A DNA stretch of 64,000 nucleotides from Furcasterigmium furcatum (lineage: Eukaryota > Ascomycota > Sordariomycetes > Glomerellales > Plectosphaerellaceae), in NCBI GenBank assembly GCA_001599815.1, contig BCIA01000004.1, positions 4,118,082-4,182,081 of the forward strand, given 5' to 3'. The stretch's first letter is position 1. Each line of letters begins with the position of its first letter. Below, in pieces: positions 1-12,200 of this stretch. A program made the translations under genes and the position numbers. The notes under the pieces are model-generated. The model saw nothing but the letters and a program-made list of their open reading frames with translations. It did not search any database and was not told where the DNA came from.

Positions 1-2
1 AG

Positions 3-566
3 AGGAACAGGGGCTCCACGCACCCGTACATCGAGGATTCCCACAAAGTCGGTCCCGAGGGCAGCAGCGGTGCGGCCAAGAGGGTCATGGACTTCTTCCG
101 GCGGCGCGCCAATGCAAGAGGTGACAAGAACCCGGAGAGAAAGCGGACCCAAGGGAAGATGATAGAGACTCTGCCCTCGGCCGAATCCCGGGACCGTGCT
201 TCCAGGGAAACAACAATGCCCACACAGCCACCGCCGTATGTTGGAGTATCAACACAGCAACGGGAGGGGGTACCACGAAGAGCAGCATCACCGCTACGGG
301 AGGGGGTACCACGAAGAGCAGCATCACCGCTACGGGAGGGGGTACCACGAAGAGNNNNNNNNNNNNNNNNNNNNNNNNNNNNNNNNNNNNNNNNNNNNNN
401 NNNNNNNNNNNNNNNNNNNNNNNNNNNNNNNNNNNNNNNNNNNNNNNNNNNNNNACGGGAGGGGGTACCACGAAGAGCAGCATCACCGCTACGGGAGGGG
501 GTACCACGAAGAGCAGCATCACCGCTACGGGAGGGGGTACCACGAAGAGCAGCATCACCGCCATAG
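3..566 (+). CDS. 3' part of an unidentified gene, entering a 36-bp repeat
   Basis: The reading frame is open from the left edge and ends at a TAG at 564-566. The first 65 or so residues are basic and low in hydrophobics (a KRVMDFFRRR stretch near 85-115, then many Arg/Lys/Ser) and look like the C-terminal tail of a larger protein. A regulatory tail of a fungal protein kinase is one possibility, from memory only and weak. From 261 on the frame runs through a 36-bp repeat, giving a 12-residue period (REGVPRRAASPL). Because 36 is divisible by three, two other frames are also open across it (196-714 plus, 85-582 minus), so openness is no proof of coding. The gap of 100 N inside makes the true length unknown. 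The 5' end lies outside the window. Confidence 0.35.
   Translation, partial: RNRGSTHPYIEDSHKVGPEGSSGAAKRVMDFFRRRANARGDKNPERKRTQGKMIETLPSAESRDRASRETTMPTQPPPYVGVSTQQREGVPRRAASPLREGVPRRAASPLREGVPRRXXXXXXXXXXXXXXXXXXXXXXXXXXXXXXXXXXREGVPRRAASPLREGVPRRAASPLREGVPRRAASPP
261..563. repeat. 36-bp tandem repeat (minisatellite) with gap
   Basis: Units starting CGGGAGGGGGTACCACG begin at 261, 297 and 333, then at 456, 492 and 528. Copies are identical over their visible length, which indicates recent expansion or homogenisation. The last unit diverges at its end (about 560). The flanking units are 123 nt out from each other, not a multiple of 36, so the gap size is nominal and the copy number is unknown. 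Confidence 0.95.
355..454. other. Assembly gap, 100 N
   Basis: Exactly 100 N fall inside the tandem repeat. A round 100 is a common scaffolding placeholder, and the repeat phase on the two sides does not fit this length. Confidence 0.98.
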
Positions 567-1084
567 GAGGAGGGATCATCAATATCAGTATCCCCTCCGC
601 GACGAGAGGATGTTACAAAAGAAGGACGACAACGTCCGTAGAGTCATGGGAGTACCTATGGGGAGCGCCAATGTCCCCGGGGGGTCCTTCTCATCTAATC
701 GAAATCCGTTGTAAATGCAGAGCGCTATCTCTTTAATTCCTACTAATCAAATGACACGGAGCTTCTCCGTATCGAGCGAGGGAGGGGGTATAAGATCTTT
801 TGAGACACCTGATAACCTACAACAAGACGCCCTACCTTAGTATTAATGGGCTCGACGGGCAGGGAATAAGATCACGCCCGACGACGATGACCAGGTAGAC
901 GATGTGCAGTTAGGATCAGAGTATTACGACGGCGTGGCGAGACACGGGAGTGTGACGACGTGGCTCAGCATCAGGCATGTAGGTGGCCATGAAGGATGGA
1001 TTCATTAATACCTAAAACAATAAACGCTTGCCCAATGTTTTTGATGCCCCGGAACGCCAGTCATGAAAAACTTCCCGGCCCTCA
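567..1084. other. Intergenic, no gene seen
   Basis: This holds the 3' flank of the repeat-containing gene and the 3' flank of the HPP gene. I see no convincing ORF, RNA gene or transposon remnant. One frame (196-714) stays open to 714 but looks like a by-product of the repeat. Confidence 0.6.
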
Positions 1085-2171
1085 TCAGATCCGATGACTC
1101 AGGCTCTCGAGCAGCATCTGCTCCTCGGGCGTGATATACATGTGCTCGGGCACGATGACCTCCCCGGGCCGGATGATGAGGTCCGCCTCGTGCGGCACCC
1201 TCGCGCTGTTCCGCACCGTCGACTCGGAGTCCGACCTCCGGTCCCTGCGCTTCTTCGTCGCCTCGTCGGCGTCAGCGTCCGACGCCGCGCTCCCCCGCGT
1301 CTCCTCCCCGTCGCTCTCCGACGACGTGGGCTCGGCGGACGGATGGACCTGCCTCTCGACGTCGACGTCCCGCCTGACCCACGGCCGCTCCTGCGAGCGC
1401 AGGTCCACGGGCGTCCACCAGTACATGGGGAACTGGCGCTGGATGTTGTTCACGAGAAGCGCGACGACGAGCATGAGGCCGCAGCCGCACAGGACGACGG
1501 GGATGAGGAACCAGCCGAGGTTGACGACGTTGTTGTCCACGACGGCGAGGAGGGCCGTGGCGCCCGCGGGCGGGTGGACGGTCTTGGTGAGGGCCATGAT
1601 GGAGGTCGCGGCGGCACAGGACAGGGCGCCGCCGACCCAGCGGATGGAATCGAAGCGGTCGCTGAAGAGGAGGAGCTTGCAGACGCTGACGCCGATCACC
1701 GAGGCCAGGAGCTGGCCGAGGATGGCGTTGCGCGGCTGGGCGAGCGGGGACTCGATGGAGTAGAACTCGAGCACGGCGGCGGCGCCCTGGGGACGTGTTA
1801 GTCTTTGTGTGAAACAACAATAACATTCATCATCCCTGATCTGATATCAGGTGGGGAGGGATGAGGATGAAGGAGGCCAGACTTACGAAGCTGCCGATGA
1901 TGATGGGCGCCCCATGCTCACCAAAGGTGGGAATATTCTCGGAAACAACCGCAATAAGGGAGATGCCGCAGAAGACGCCGATGAAAGCCCAGAAGATGAT
2001 GCTCAGGTTACCGAAGTTGGGCGGTTTCTCGACGCGGTAGCCGAAGAACCGTGATACCAGGGTAGGCAGGTACTTGAAGGGCGGCGGCGGTAGGAAAGGG
2101 TTGAGGTATTGGTCGACATCGAAGCTCCAGTATCTCGGATCCCTCCTGGATTCCATCTTCTCGGACGCCAT
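1085..2171 (-). CDS. HPP family integral membrane protein
   Basis: Exons are complement(1085..1786, 1887..2171), 328 aa, with one 100-bp intron in phase 0 (GTAAG donor on the minus strand). The exon junction reads IIIGSF/GAAAVLEFY, which restores the conserved HPP core. The signature HPPAGATALLAVV lies near residue 160, flanked by about four hydrophobic membrane segments (for example FWAFIGVFCGISLIAVV and WFLIPVVLCGCGLMLVV). The C-terminal 110 residues are hydrophilic, rich in Ser, Asp, Glu and Arg, and presumably cytosolic. HPP proteins are small integral membrane proteins; plant and cyanobacterial members have been linked to nitrite transport, but the substrate here cannot be inferred. The start ATG at 2171 is the first in frame and precedes a proline-rich N-terminus. 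It is the first gene right of the repeat. Confidence 0.88.
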
Positions 2172-3621
2172 GAGCGGCGTCTTGTGTAGTAGTGTTGTAC
2201 TACTAGGTGATATAGGTAGGGCTGGGGAGGCTGATGTGCCGTACCCCCAGGTGTCGGCCGGGACGGCGGTGAGGGTGGTTGTGGTTGTTTAGGGGGCGTT
2301 ATAGGGCTTTCCTCAGGGGGTTCGTCTGGTCTGAGACGGCGGCTCGTCTCTAAGTTGGTATTCACTCGGCGTGTCGGAAAGACAGGACGCCATCAACAAA
2401 AGGTGGCTCGTTCAGTCGGTATCAACCCTTCCTTCCCTTGCTCGGACGTTCATTCCCATCCCCTCCGCAGAACCCGCAACGTCCCTCCCCTTCCCTTAAG
2501 AACAGCCACCGGGCCGCGGAGATTTCAGATTTCGTGCTCATGGGAACAAGCACGGAACGGATGAAAGGGGTCTCGTCATGTGTTGGGCACGTCATGTTTT
2601 AGTAACAGAAACCCCAATCGGGCTTAGATGCCGGTCAGACGGCACGGCGCCGGGAGACTCCAAGGTGCGAAAAGGTGGAGAGCCCGGCGCCGTTACAGGG
2701 CCTGGAAACCTCCCGTTGGTGGAGAAGCGTTCTTATTATATAACAGTTTGCCCTCTTGGGCCTGCTAGGCTGTGCCATTCCTGCTGCCCACGGACTTTTG
2801 CTGGCATTCGCCATTCGGCATTGGTGGACGCCCTTCGTTCCTTGAAAACCGAGTCCGTCGTTGACTCGTCTCCTTGGGTTCCGATCTTGCCGTGCCGCCT
2901 GTTCCATCGTGGCCTGATGCCCTGAGCCTCCTGACAAGCTAACTGTCAGTCATCCCCCTGGCGCGCGTGTGGGCGTCGTGCCCCCTTTTGCCTCGCATTG
3001 GCAGATCAGCCGAATTTCCGTGTGGAGGTGGGGACGCCGAATCTGGGGAAGCATCCACACCTCATCTGTCACTGAGATTCCAGATCTCCGGGGCGGCTGA
3101 CCTCGTCCCATTCCCCCTCTCTCATCACGCACTTTGCGCAACTGATTCACATCACCAGGCACCAGTACAACACCCCAGAATGGTCATATCAACATCAATT
3201 ACTAATAAGCCTGCTTCCGATTCAACTCTAGCCCCTCAAAAGGCACTCGGAATCAATCAACCAACATGAGTCGCCCCATGCCCTGGTAGGAGGGAGGTAG
3301 GTAGTACAAACATCAGACTGGTACGTACAGAGTCAGACAACAGCTATGCATGCGATGCGCATTGGGGGGGAATTCTGAAAAGGCAAGGAAACCAGAAACG
3401 GCAAAATAAAAAAAGAAGCATGTCTGAAAAAAGACGAGGAAGAAGAAAAAAAAAGTCCGCCGTACAAACATGAAGAAACAGTCAGGTCATGAGGTAAGAG
3501 GCATCAAATGGTAAGAGATACTGCCTTGTCCTGCGCCGTGCGCTCGTCATGCAAAAGGGGCTCCCTGTTGAGGAGCCTGTTCGAACTTCCAGCTCCGTGA
3601 GAAACAACAACAACCGCGCGA
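2172..3621. other. Intergenic: HPP promoter and kinesin 3' flank
   Basis: This is about 1.4 kb between two genes on the minus strand. A 7-bp hairpin lies just before the HPP start (2187-2205). Around 3360-3470 the sequence is A-rich on plus (aaaataaaaaaag, gaagaaaaaaaaa), probably kinesin 3' UTR. No supported ORF. Confidence 0.55.
2187..2205 (-). promoter_or_regulatory. Small hairpin in the HPP 5' leader
   Basis: TAGTAGT and ACTACTA pair perfectly across a 5-nt loop, 16-34 nt before the HPP start codon. If transcribed, it could slow initiation. This is seen in sequence only; function is inferred. Confidence 0.35.
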
Positions 3622-6600
3622 CTAGAAGCAGTTGAGCGACCCCTTCTTCTTCTTCTGCTTGTTGATCGCGTTCATCCGCTCCTCCAGGTGCGCCCGCGCC
3701 GCCTCGGCGGCCTGCCGCTTCTTGCGCTCTTCCTCGACCGCGTGCAGGCTCCACCGGTTGTCCGGCTGCGGTGTCGGCGCCGGCCGATCCTTGAGCTCCT
3801 TGACCTCGCCCTCGAGCTGCTGTGCCCGCTTGCGCCAGGCGTCGCAGTCTGCCTTGACCTTGTTGGACTGCTTCTCGAGGTCCGTGAGGGCCTCCTCCAG
3901 GGTCTGCGTGAGTTGTCTCTCGGCGTCGAGATGCTTCTCGATGGACCGAATGCGGGCTTCCTGATCCTCGTGGATCTGGCTGAGACTGCCCATGTTGTCT
4001 TTGCTGGCAGGCCTGACTCCCGTCGGCGTGCTGGGAACGGTCGGGCTGGCCGGCCCGTTGCTCGGCAATGGTGGCAGCGGGATATTGGGAGGTGGCGTGG
4101 CGAGAGATGCAACCGACCCGCTCTTGCGCAGGTTCGTTGATGTCAACGAGTTGGATCGCTGGTATGGCTGCTGCCCGGTAGCAGCTGCAATCTCGTCGAA
4201 CTTGGCCTGCTTCTTGTTAGTACATGCCATACAAGCTTCACTGTTGGGCTGTCTCACCTGAAGCGCGGAGTACTCCGCACGGAGGTTCTCCATCTCCGAC
4301 TCTGCCCTGACCTTGGCAGTGGTGGCATCTTCGAGCTGGTGGTTGCGCTCCGACTGCAGAGTGGACAGGCGGTTGTTGGTGATCTGGGCCTGGTCGAAGT
4401 TGGTCTGCAGCTGGTCTTCCAGCTCCTCCACAAGTCTCGAGTTCTTCTTGCTCTTCGACTCCAGCTCCATCATCTTCTTGCGGATGAGGGACAGTTGCTC
4501 CGTGACGGGGCCAGGGCTGCGCAGCGGCTCGCCCTCGGCAGTGAGCAGATCCGAGAGGGTCGACTTCACCTGCTCAAGCTCTTGCAGAATGGTGTCGTTG
4601 ATGGTGGAAAGCTCGGTGACATGCTTCTCCACTTCCGCAGTCTTTTCTTGGGCCTCGCCGAGAGCCTTCTGGTCGGCAATCAGGTCGTCGATGCGCTCGG
4701 TGATCGTGTCGACGCTCACGTCAACCCCCAAGGCGAATGCCACCTGCGTGGCAACCTTCATCAGGTCCTCCCGGGCATCGTTCAGTTCGCACTCTAGGAT
4801 GCGAGTATTCTCCGAGTGCTCAGTCATCAACACGGCAACCTGCTCTTCGTACTCCTTCTGCTCAGCATTCTTCATCTCCGCCAACTCCCGAACGTGGTTC
4901 TCCTGGAGCAGCTTGAGGCCGTCCTGGTGTGTCTTGAGAGCTTGCTCATGCGCCGCAATCTGGTTCTCCAGGTTGCTGATGAGGCTCTGGTGTGTCTTGG
5001 CCTGGCTCTCGTGCAGGTCGCGAGCCTTGACGGCATCTTCCAGCTCGGCCTTGGTGGTGGAGTGGACCGACTCCAACTCCGCCACCTTGGTAGCATTGCT
5101 GTTGATGATAGCCTTGTACTCGTCAACTTCGCCTCGGAGAGCCGAAATCATGTTCTCGTGCTCCTCGGCGGCGTCCCTGGCTTCGTCGCTGGCAGTCTCG
5201 GCCCGCTGGGCATGCGTGGCGTTGAAGGAAGCAATCTGGCTCTCGAGTTCGTTGATAGTCTGCTTCATCTGGGTCTCCGTGGCCTGCATGTTGTCTAGGG
5301 CGGCCTTGTGCTTGGACTCCCAGCTGGCAAGCTCCGTCTCAAGCACAGCGATCTTCTCCTGTGCCTGCGAGGGTTCCACGGATTCCCGAGGCGCCCTCGA
5401 TTCCTCGACCTTGGTCTCGGCCTCCGGAAGGTCGGAAGCCGATGTGGCTTCGATGGGAGAAGGAGAAGCCGACGCTTCGTTGACTGCGAGACGGAGAGCC
5501 TCAATCTCGGCATTAAGCTGCCTCTCGGTTGCCTGGTGAGAATCGCGCATCTCTGCCATCTGGTGCTCATTCCTCTCGAGCTGGTTCTTTAGAGTAGAGA
5601 CAACCGACATGTCCATTGGCGAAGCCTTCAGACTGGATCGCTCCCTGGTCAGTCCGCTGATGATGGTCATCTTCATCTCCATCTCCTTCTTCGCGGCAGT
5701 CACATCCGCCTCCAGCTCCTGGATCCTTTCTGAACGAGCGTGCAGCTCATGCATAGCTGAGTTGAGATTCAGCTCAAAGCCTTGCATCGTATCGGGCGAG
5801 TGCTCGAAGTTGTCGGCAGCAATATTTCGGAGGGCGGCGAATGAACGATGGGCACGATCGATGATCATGACGTTCTGGCTGGACTTGCGGCGAATGACGG
5901 GCGTGCTGGTGCGAGGAGATGTGGCCTGGGCCTCGACCGCCCTGGCCTGGGCAACCTCCGTCTTGAGCTCTTCAATTATGTCAAGGGTCTCCTGGTGCTT
6001 CTGCTCGAGCTCGGCGTACTTGCTCGCGAGCTCCTCCTCGGCGGCCTCCTTCGCCGTCGATAGGCTCCTGAGACGCTCGATTTCTGTGGTAAGCTCCTGC
6101 GGTGTCTGGTCACCCTGAACAGAAATTTGGGCAGGTTCGGCGTCCGCGACTGTAGGAGCCGAGTCCTCGATCGATGCCGGAGCTTGAGTCTCAAGATCGA
6201 TCTCGGTCTGCTTGGCCTCCTGAGCTTCGCTAGGGATGTCAGACTTCGGCGAGTCATCGAGCTGAGCCTTGGTCTGCGGCAGGGGTTCAGTCTCGTCAAT
6301 CTGGACATCCTTCTCGGTGTCCGTGTCGAGCTGGGTCTCGGAAGTTGCCTTCAAGGTGGCAGTCTCAGCATCAGATGCCTCTGCCGTGATCGGCGAGTCC
6401 AGAGCAGATGACAACTCGGAGGACAGGGAGCGAGACGAAGCGTAACGTCCACCCTTGGTGTCGTTTGTTCTGGAGTCAGACATGAACGATGACGGTCTCG
6501 TTTGCGTTGGCGATGTGACCGAAAGAAGGGAATCGCGGACAGGGCGGTGGCTGTGTCGGGATTCGTCGATAGAGTCCTGCAGCTCGCGGAAAGCGCGGAG

Positions 6601-9271
6601 GGTCTCCTCGTACTTGGAGTGGAGAGAGGAGTACTCGTTGATAGTCGCCTCATGTTCGACGCGAAGGTCGAAGAGTTCCTGCGTGACGTTCTCCAGCTTG
6701 TCCGCAACGAACTTCGTCTGGGCCGGACTGGGTGGGGTGTAATCGGGGTGCTCGGCCTTCAAGTTGTTATTGTAATGATCGATCTCGGTCTCTCTTGTAG
6801 GCTCCTCCACGATGCGGTCCTGGCGAACAATATCGATCCGCTCGCTGCCCTCTTCGGGAATCGCCTCCTCGTCCGCCTCCAGGATGACGTCCTGGTGACT
6901 AGTTCGGCTGACATGGGACTGGCTCCGCGAGTGTTCAATGACCTGCCGGCGATGGCTGACGCCATTGGTCTCGGGTTCAGGCTCGGGTACCTTTTCGGCC
7001 TGGATGTGGTCGAGCTCGTGGAGCAGCGAATCCAGCTTGCCGAGGCTACGCTGGCGCTCGATCACCTGCTCCAAGCGATCAATCTCACGCTGCATCAGCT
7101 CGGCATCCTGGTCAGCCTCAGCCAGCCGCTCCTCCAGTGTCGAGATGTAGTCCTCGCAGGAGGCCTCGTTCTCCCTAACACGGGCGATCTCCTTGCGCAG
7201 CTCAACGATGATCGTTGCGTTCTTTTCTTCGCCGGAAGTATGACCATCGAGCTTAGCCTCAAGATCATGCAGATAATGCTCCGTGCTGGCTTCGCGATCC
7301 ATAAGTTTCTGAAGCCGGGCTTGGAGCTGGGTGTTGATGGTCTCGACGTAGGCGCACTTTGTCTCCTTCTCCAGCAAATTCGTCTCGGTATTGGAAAGGG
7401 TGCCGCGGGTGCTCGAGAGGGATTGTTCGAGGGTCTGAATGGTCTTCTCGTATTCCAGAACGACCTGCTCGACAGCTTGGGCAAACGAGTTGGAGCGGTT
7501 CAGACGTTCTGTTGCGATGTCGCCCTGAGCGTCCTCATCGAAATCCTGGTTCTCGACTTGCTCCGCGTCCCTGGCCTTTGCCATCTCCGCGATGAGCTTC
7601 GCATGGCGCTGGCTGAGGGTGGTGTAGTTCTCCTGGATGTCGAGGAGATGATTTTGAAGTTCGCTCTCCCTCTCGCTCTGTCGGTCAGAACGTCCATCCG
7701 TCTGGATCGTGCGGCGTTCGCCTCCGCCCCTCTCGGCGTTGCGGACTTGGTCACGAAGGAAGGCGACCTCGGCCTTCAACCGCTCAATGATGGCCTGCTT
7801 GTCGCCTTCTTCGACCTGCTGGATCCTGGGCTTGCTCTGAATCGCACGGGCTCGTTGGGCATACTGCACCGTATTCAGCGTCTCACTGAGGTGGAACTCT
7901 GCGGGGGTGACGCAGGCAATCATGTACGTAACGGCGTTGCCTCCGAGAGAATCCTGCAGCAGTCGAGTGAGCTTGGAGTCGCGGTAAGAAACGTGAGAAC
8001 CGGCGCTGCGGGAGGAGAGCTGCGAGATGACCTTGCCAAGTGCGGCAAGGCCAGCGTTGATGGAGATACCCTCCTTCGCACGCTCACCCTGGGCGCCAGT
8101 GTTCTTCAGACGTTCGCTTCCTGCCAAATCGACGAAATGAAGCTTGCTGTCGGTCGTGACCCAGCTTTCATTGCCAGTCATGGCTTCCAGGGGAACCGAG
8201 AATCGCTTCTCAGCCCCTGAAAGGCCACTCTTGCGCTGAACCAGGTTGAGTGAGAAGACTGCATGAGATCGCGAAGATCTAGCGTTAATCGCTGTCGCGT
8301 CCGTCTGTCGGAGAGTCGAGCCAAAGTTCAGGGCGTTCATCAGGTCATCGACGGAGTTGATCTCGACCTGCCTCAATCCGGTGAGAAGGATGTTGCCCTT
8401 GGTGTCCTCTCGAATCGTCACCGTGCCACGCTCATGCTGGGGCACGTTATCAGGGACCAGGAGATCGCGCAACTGTTCGTTGTAAATCTCGACGTAGGTC
8501 GCCTTCAGCTTCCACGTCTTCTCGGCGGAGCTACCGCTACCGCTCCCCGAGTACCGAGAAGGCGTTCGCAGCTGCGACATGGAGCCGCGATTGGCTTGTT
8601 TCCTCGGACCGTCGAGTTTTTCGAACAGCGCAGTGGCGGCGCGCGGGATTACGCCCATAACATCCATATCGCCTTGCTCAGCGGGACCGGAGGTACCCAT
8701 GGTGTAAGACTTTCCGGCGCCAGACTGGCCATATGCCAGGAGCGAGACATTGTAACCCTGAGTGAAGGCGTTGACGCAATCGTGCAGATATTCCCAGATG
8801 CCTTCTTGCGTAACGTCGGAGCCGAACACACGGTCGAAAACGAAGAGCTTCTTGCCCTGGGGCGAGTCGATGGCGAGATTTGTATTCGAAGTCACTTGCA
8901 GCATTGACCGTTGAAACCGTTGGGGAATCAGGTCGAAGCCAGGGTCGGTAGGCTTCAGGGGAGGCCGAACGCGGACAGCTATTGCGAGAGACCAAAGTTA
9001 GAGTTTGCGGCAGACGGTTGGGCGGGAGCAGTGGCACGGCGCGCAACCGCCCGGTTCCCGGGAACACCACAGGTGCTTGTGACAACGTACCGACTCTGAC
9101 CGCGGTCCTGGCATCTTCGTCAGATGCTCTGCTTCCAGCACCACCAGCTCCGCCGACCTTGCTGGACATACTCAGACGGCTATTGCTCCTAGGGGCGGGT
9201 CGCACCATCGCGCTCATGGGTCGGTTCGGGAAAGACCCGGTAGAGGGCGAGACAGGCGGCGATGAGGCCAT
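3622..9271 (-). CDS. Kinesin with N-terminal motor, probably kinesin-4 type
   Basis: Exons are complement(3622..8978, 9091..9271), giving 1845 aa; removal of an optional 51-nt intron (4207..4257) gives 1828 aa. The motor starts near residue 57 (TAVRVAVRVRPP, formed across the first intron), with P-loop GQSGAGKS at about 144-151, switch I NARSSRSH near 295 and switch II DLAGSE near 350. After the motor come long coiled-coil segments with acidic linkers, then a proline-rich patch and a C-terminal coiled coil ending KKKKGSLNCF. The size and motor sequence resemble long fungal kinesin-4/chromokinesins, but subfamily assignment is by eye. The role would be plus-end microtubule motility or length control. 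The 112-bp first intron has a GTACGT donor and CTAAC branch point. ATG 9271 is chosen because it precedes a Ser/Pro-rich head that splices in frame into the motor. Confidence 0.88.
4207..4257 (-). other. In-frame 51-nt intron-like segment in the kinesin
   Basis: On the minus strand the segment begins GTGAGA, carries a perfect TACTAAC branch point, and ends AAGAAGCAG. It is 51 nt long, phase 0 and stop-free, so retention adds 17 residues (starting VRQPNSEACM) between SALQ and AKFDE of the coiled coil. All splicing signals are strong, so I expect removal in most transcripts; retention would behave like an exitron. Confidence 0.75.
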
Positions 9272-12200
9272 GGCTAGAGGGGCGAGGAATGATCCTCTTG
9301 TATGCTGCGGCGTGCCAGGCCGGGGGTGGCGAGTGTGGTGGGATTGTTCCTCGTCGATGTCGCGAATTATGCGGGTGTCTCAGTCGGGGGGAGTTCGTGT
9401 GGTTACGTCTCGTGGACCCTGTGATCGCTCCTTGCCGTTCGTCGGTTGGAGGCCGATTCAGAGAGAAATGTTGCCCGAGGCGGATGGTACAAGGAACAAC
9501 TGGACCAGAGGAGCCGGAGTCGCCTGGTGAAAGGTTGAGAAGATGACGGAGCGCCTCCTTCACGGCGGATGGGAAGGAGCCAAAACAGGGGGGCTCTCGT
9601 CTAGGCGCGAAAATTAAAAAGGGGACGAGATCCTGAGACGGGTGCGTCCGTTGGGTGGCAGGCAGGAGGGAAGGGGGGTGGGTGCACACCAATACCAGTA
9701 CCGACCGGAGGTACAAGTACCTTGCTCGGGCCCGTACGGCAGCGCGCAGGGCGATAGGGGATCGATCGACTAGGTCCCAGTCAAGCGCGCAAGGGCTGGG
9801 CTTGTTGCGGCGGACGGAGCGCAGGTGTTTATTCGGCCAGGGACCAGGGGTGGGCAGTTTTGGCAAATTAAAGACGCGTCGATGAGGCACGGTGATTGGA
9901 GGCCGAGCTGGGATGGCCTGGTCTGCCCCTTTCATCGGCTGCCAAACGGCGTGGTCTGGTCGTGGGCGAAACAGGAAGAGCCCGGCTGCGAGCTTGTACG
10001 CTCGCACGGTCGCACGTTTTCCCTGAGTTATGGTCCCTGGGCGCTGAGAATGTGATGATGATCGCTCTCGTTTGCTGGCGACCCTGGAGAGCGGAAGACC
10101 GGGGGAGAGCGAGAGGAGACGAGAGGAGAGCAGGGCGTCCCGCCGGTGGGGGAGGGCCGTTATGACTTCAGGAAGAAACAGAAGAAGCAATTCCACCGAG
10201 GGTTCGCAGGTGAAACACCAAGTCGAGGCATGTACATTTGGAGATATGGAGGTACAACCTAAATGTACACACGCGGCGCCGGGCACTCCAAGGCGCCGGG
10301 GAAGCCAGACCTCCAGGCTCGAAAAAGGAGACATCACCAAAAGGAAGAAAAACTGCGGGGCGGTTATGCCCCCTTTCGGCTCCCATTGGAGAGGCCTGTG
10401 CGACTAGAAAGGGAAGGCGCAAGGTACGGTCAGCAGGGGAAGGGGCCGAGGGTGGGCAGGGTTGCTTCCTCAGTGGGCGGGCGAGGGGTCCATCCATGTA
10501 CGTTGTACCGGGGCGCCGCTCGGTACCTCAGCAACTGAATGCAACGAGTTTGACGAGGAAGGAACATCGCTGGAGATGTGTGAATCTCTCCTGCGTGGCA
10601 CCTTCGTTGTCGAAGGCGAGGAAAGGGCGACCCTGTGTCTGATACAGCGCGGGGGAGCCCCGTCAGCACCTCCAATCATCGAGAGCCGCCCGTTGATTCC
10701 GCCCGCTGAGTGTGACGAGGACCCTGGAAAAGAACTCGAAGCTCGTCCTGCTCCCACCGTCAGGCCCAGGGACGGACAGTCCACACACCCCGGGACATCC
10801 GCCCGCATGCTTGGGATCTCTTCCCTGGGCAGCTGGACCAGTTGTTTTTCGTCCGAAGTTCTTTGCCCATTGACTCGCTACGGGGTCATGATCGACCTCT
10901 CGCAGCGTCCCGCCAGCAAAATTCTCCGCTGGCCGGGACCGACAGCGAAATCGATGCGCCCGAAGCGCATTGATACCTCGAGCGAACCTCACGAGAGCAC
11001 AATGGACTGCCAGCGGCGTGGGCGCGTCGAGAAAATTCTGTCAGGGGCACAGACGAGCAAGCTGCAGACAAACGCTCGGCTCTCATGCAGTGTGGCAGCT
11101 TTTTCATCCCACCAACACCGGCACCCCTCCTCCGGTGCATCGAGAACAAATCCTCTCCTGGGATAATGTACTGTCGTGGATGGCAATCCGCATGGCCAGC
11201 CAATCAACTGTCATGGGTAGGAGTCTGTCCAAGAACCTCATCACCAACCCGCCTTCGAGGGCACAAACCCCAGGGCAAAGGGAGAAAATAGGGGGTTAAC
11301 TGGCAGCTATCACATCTCGTCAGCGAGGTCACAGCTCCCGGCGGGTACAAGTACATACGTTGGGGCCTGGCTCGAGCACGACCAGCAGCAGTCTGCATTG
11401 GCCATGCTGCCAGAGCTTCGTCACGCAGTGGCCATCTGTCGGCCTTGCAGATGGGTGACTTGGGACGACGAGCCCGGCGCCGCAACCGAGAAACACCGAC
11501 TCGGACGTGGCTCTGATCTGCACCCTACGCGATCATGTCCGATTCAGGCGAGCGCTGCACGAAGTTCCCACCCTTGCGCACGTAGCACCCACGCCGTCGA
11601 TTGTCTACAATGTTTGGCTCGAGTCAATTCTGACTGAGGGGAACCATGTGCGTCGGCAGACACATCGTGGGGCAGTTCATGCGAAGGCCCGATTGTCAGT
11701 GTCTCAGCCTTGTTCACGGACAGTATGCCACGCGAGCAACGCCCTCGCAGGGAACATTGGGCGCCGTGAAATCATCTCTCATGCCGTGCGGCAGGACGAC
11801 GACCTCGCCGACGACACAATACCGAACTACCAGGCAGGAGTGCAAGTCAAGTCGGTTCCAAGACAGAGATCCGTAAGCAGATGCTTCCCCGGCCGCCCCA
11901 AGGTTGCACTGCAGTAGTGAACCACGAAGTAGCTGTAAAGGGTCATGGCGAGTCGGGGTCCAAGCCCGATTTGGGACCTATGTATTTTCCTAACCGCCGA
12001 TGCCTTTGGCAATGGGAGCTATATCTCTCGGAGAGATAGTGCTGACTCGGTTCGATTGCTCAATTCGGATGGGAGACTGTCAGTGTCGCTGCTCAAGGTG
12101 CCTTGTCATGGTTGGCCAATGTGGGCGGTGATGTCTCCAGCTGGCTGGCAGCAACACCAACCTCCGACCTCTTTGGATATCGATAACGTCCACGATAGCA

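Noticed and set aside
261..563. CRISPR-like array
   Set aside because: The 36-bp units are directly abutting with no unique spacers, in a eukaryotic genome; it is a plain tandem repeat.
6502..8220. Long open frame on plus opposite the kinesin (572 codons)
   Set aside because: It is the complement of coiled-coil codons of a clear kinesin; leucine/valine-rich with no domain. A second such frame at 4313-5539 is rejected for the same reason.
9189..10340. 383-codon frame on minus upstream of the kinesin
   Set aside because: Composition is Arg/Pro/Ser-biased with no family signs, and it overlaps the kinesin first exon in another frame.
10462..11166. 234-codon frame on plus
   Set aside because: No domain or splice context; probably chance openness in GC-rich intergenic DNA.
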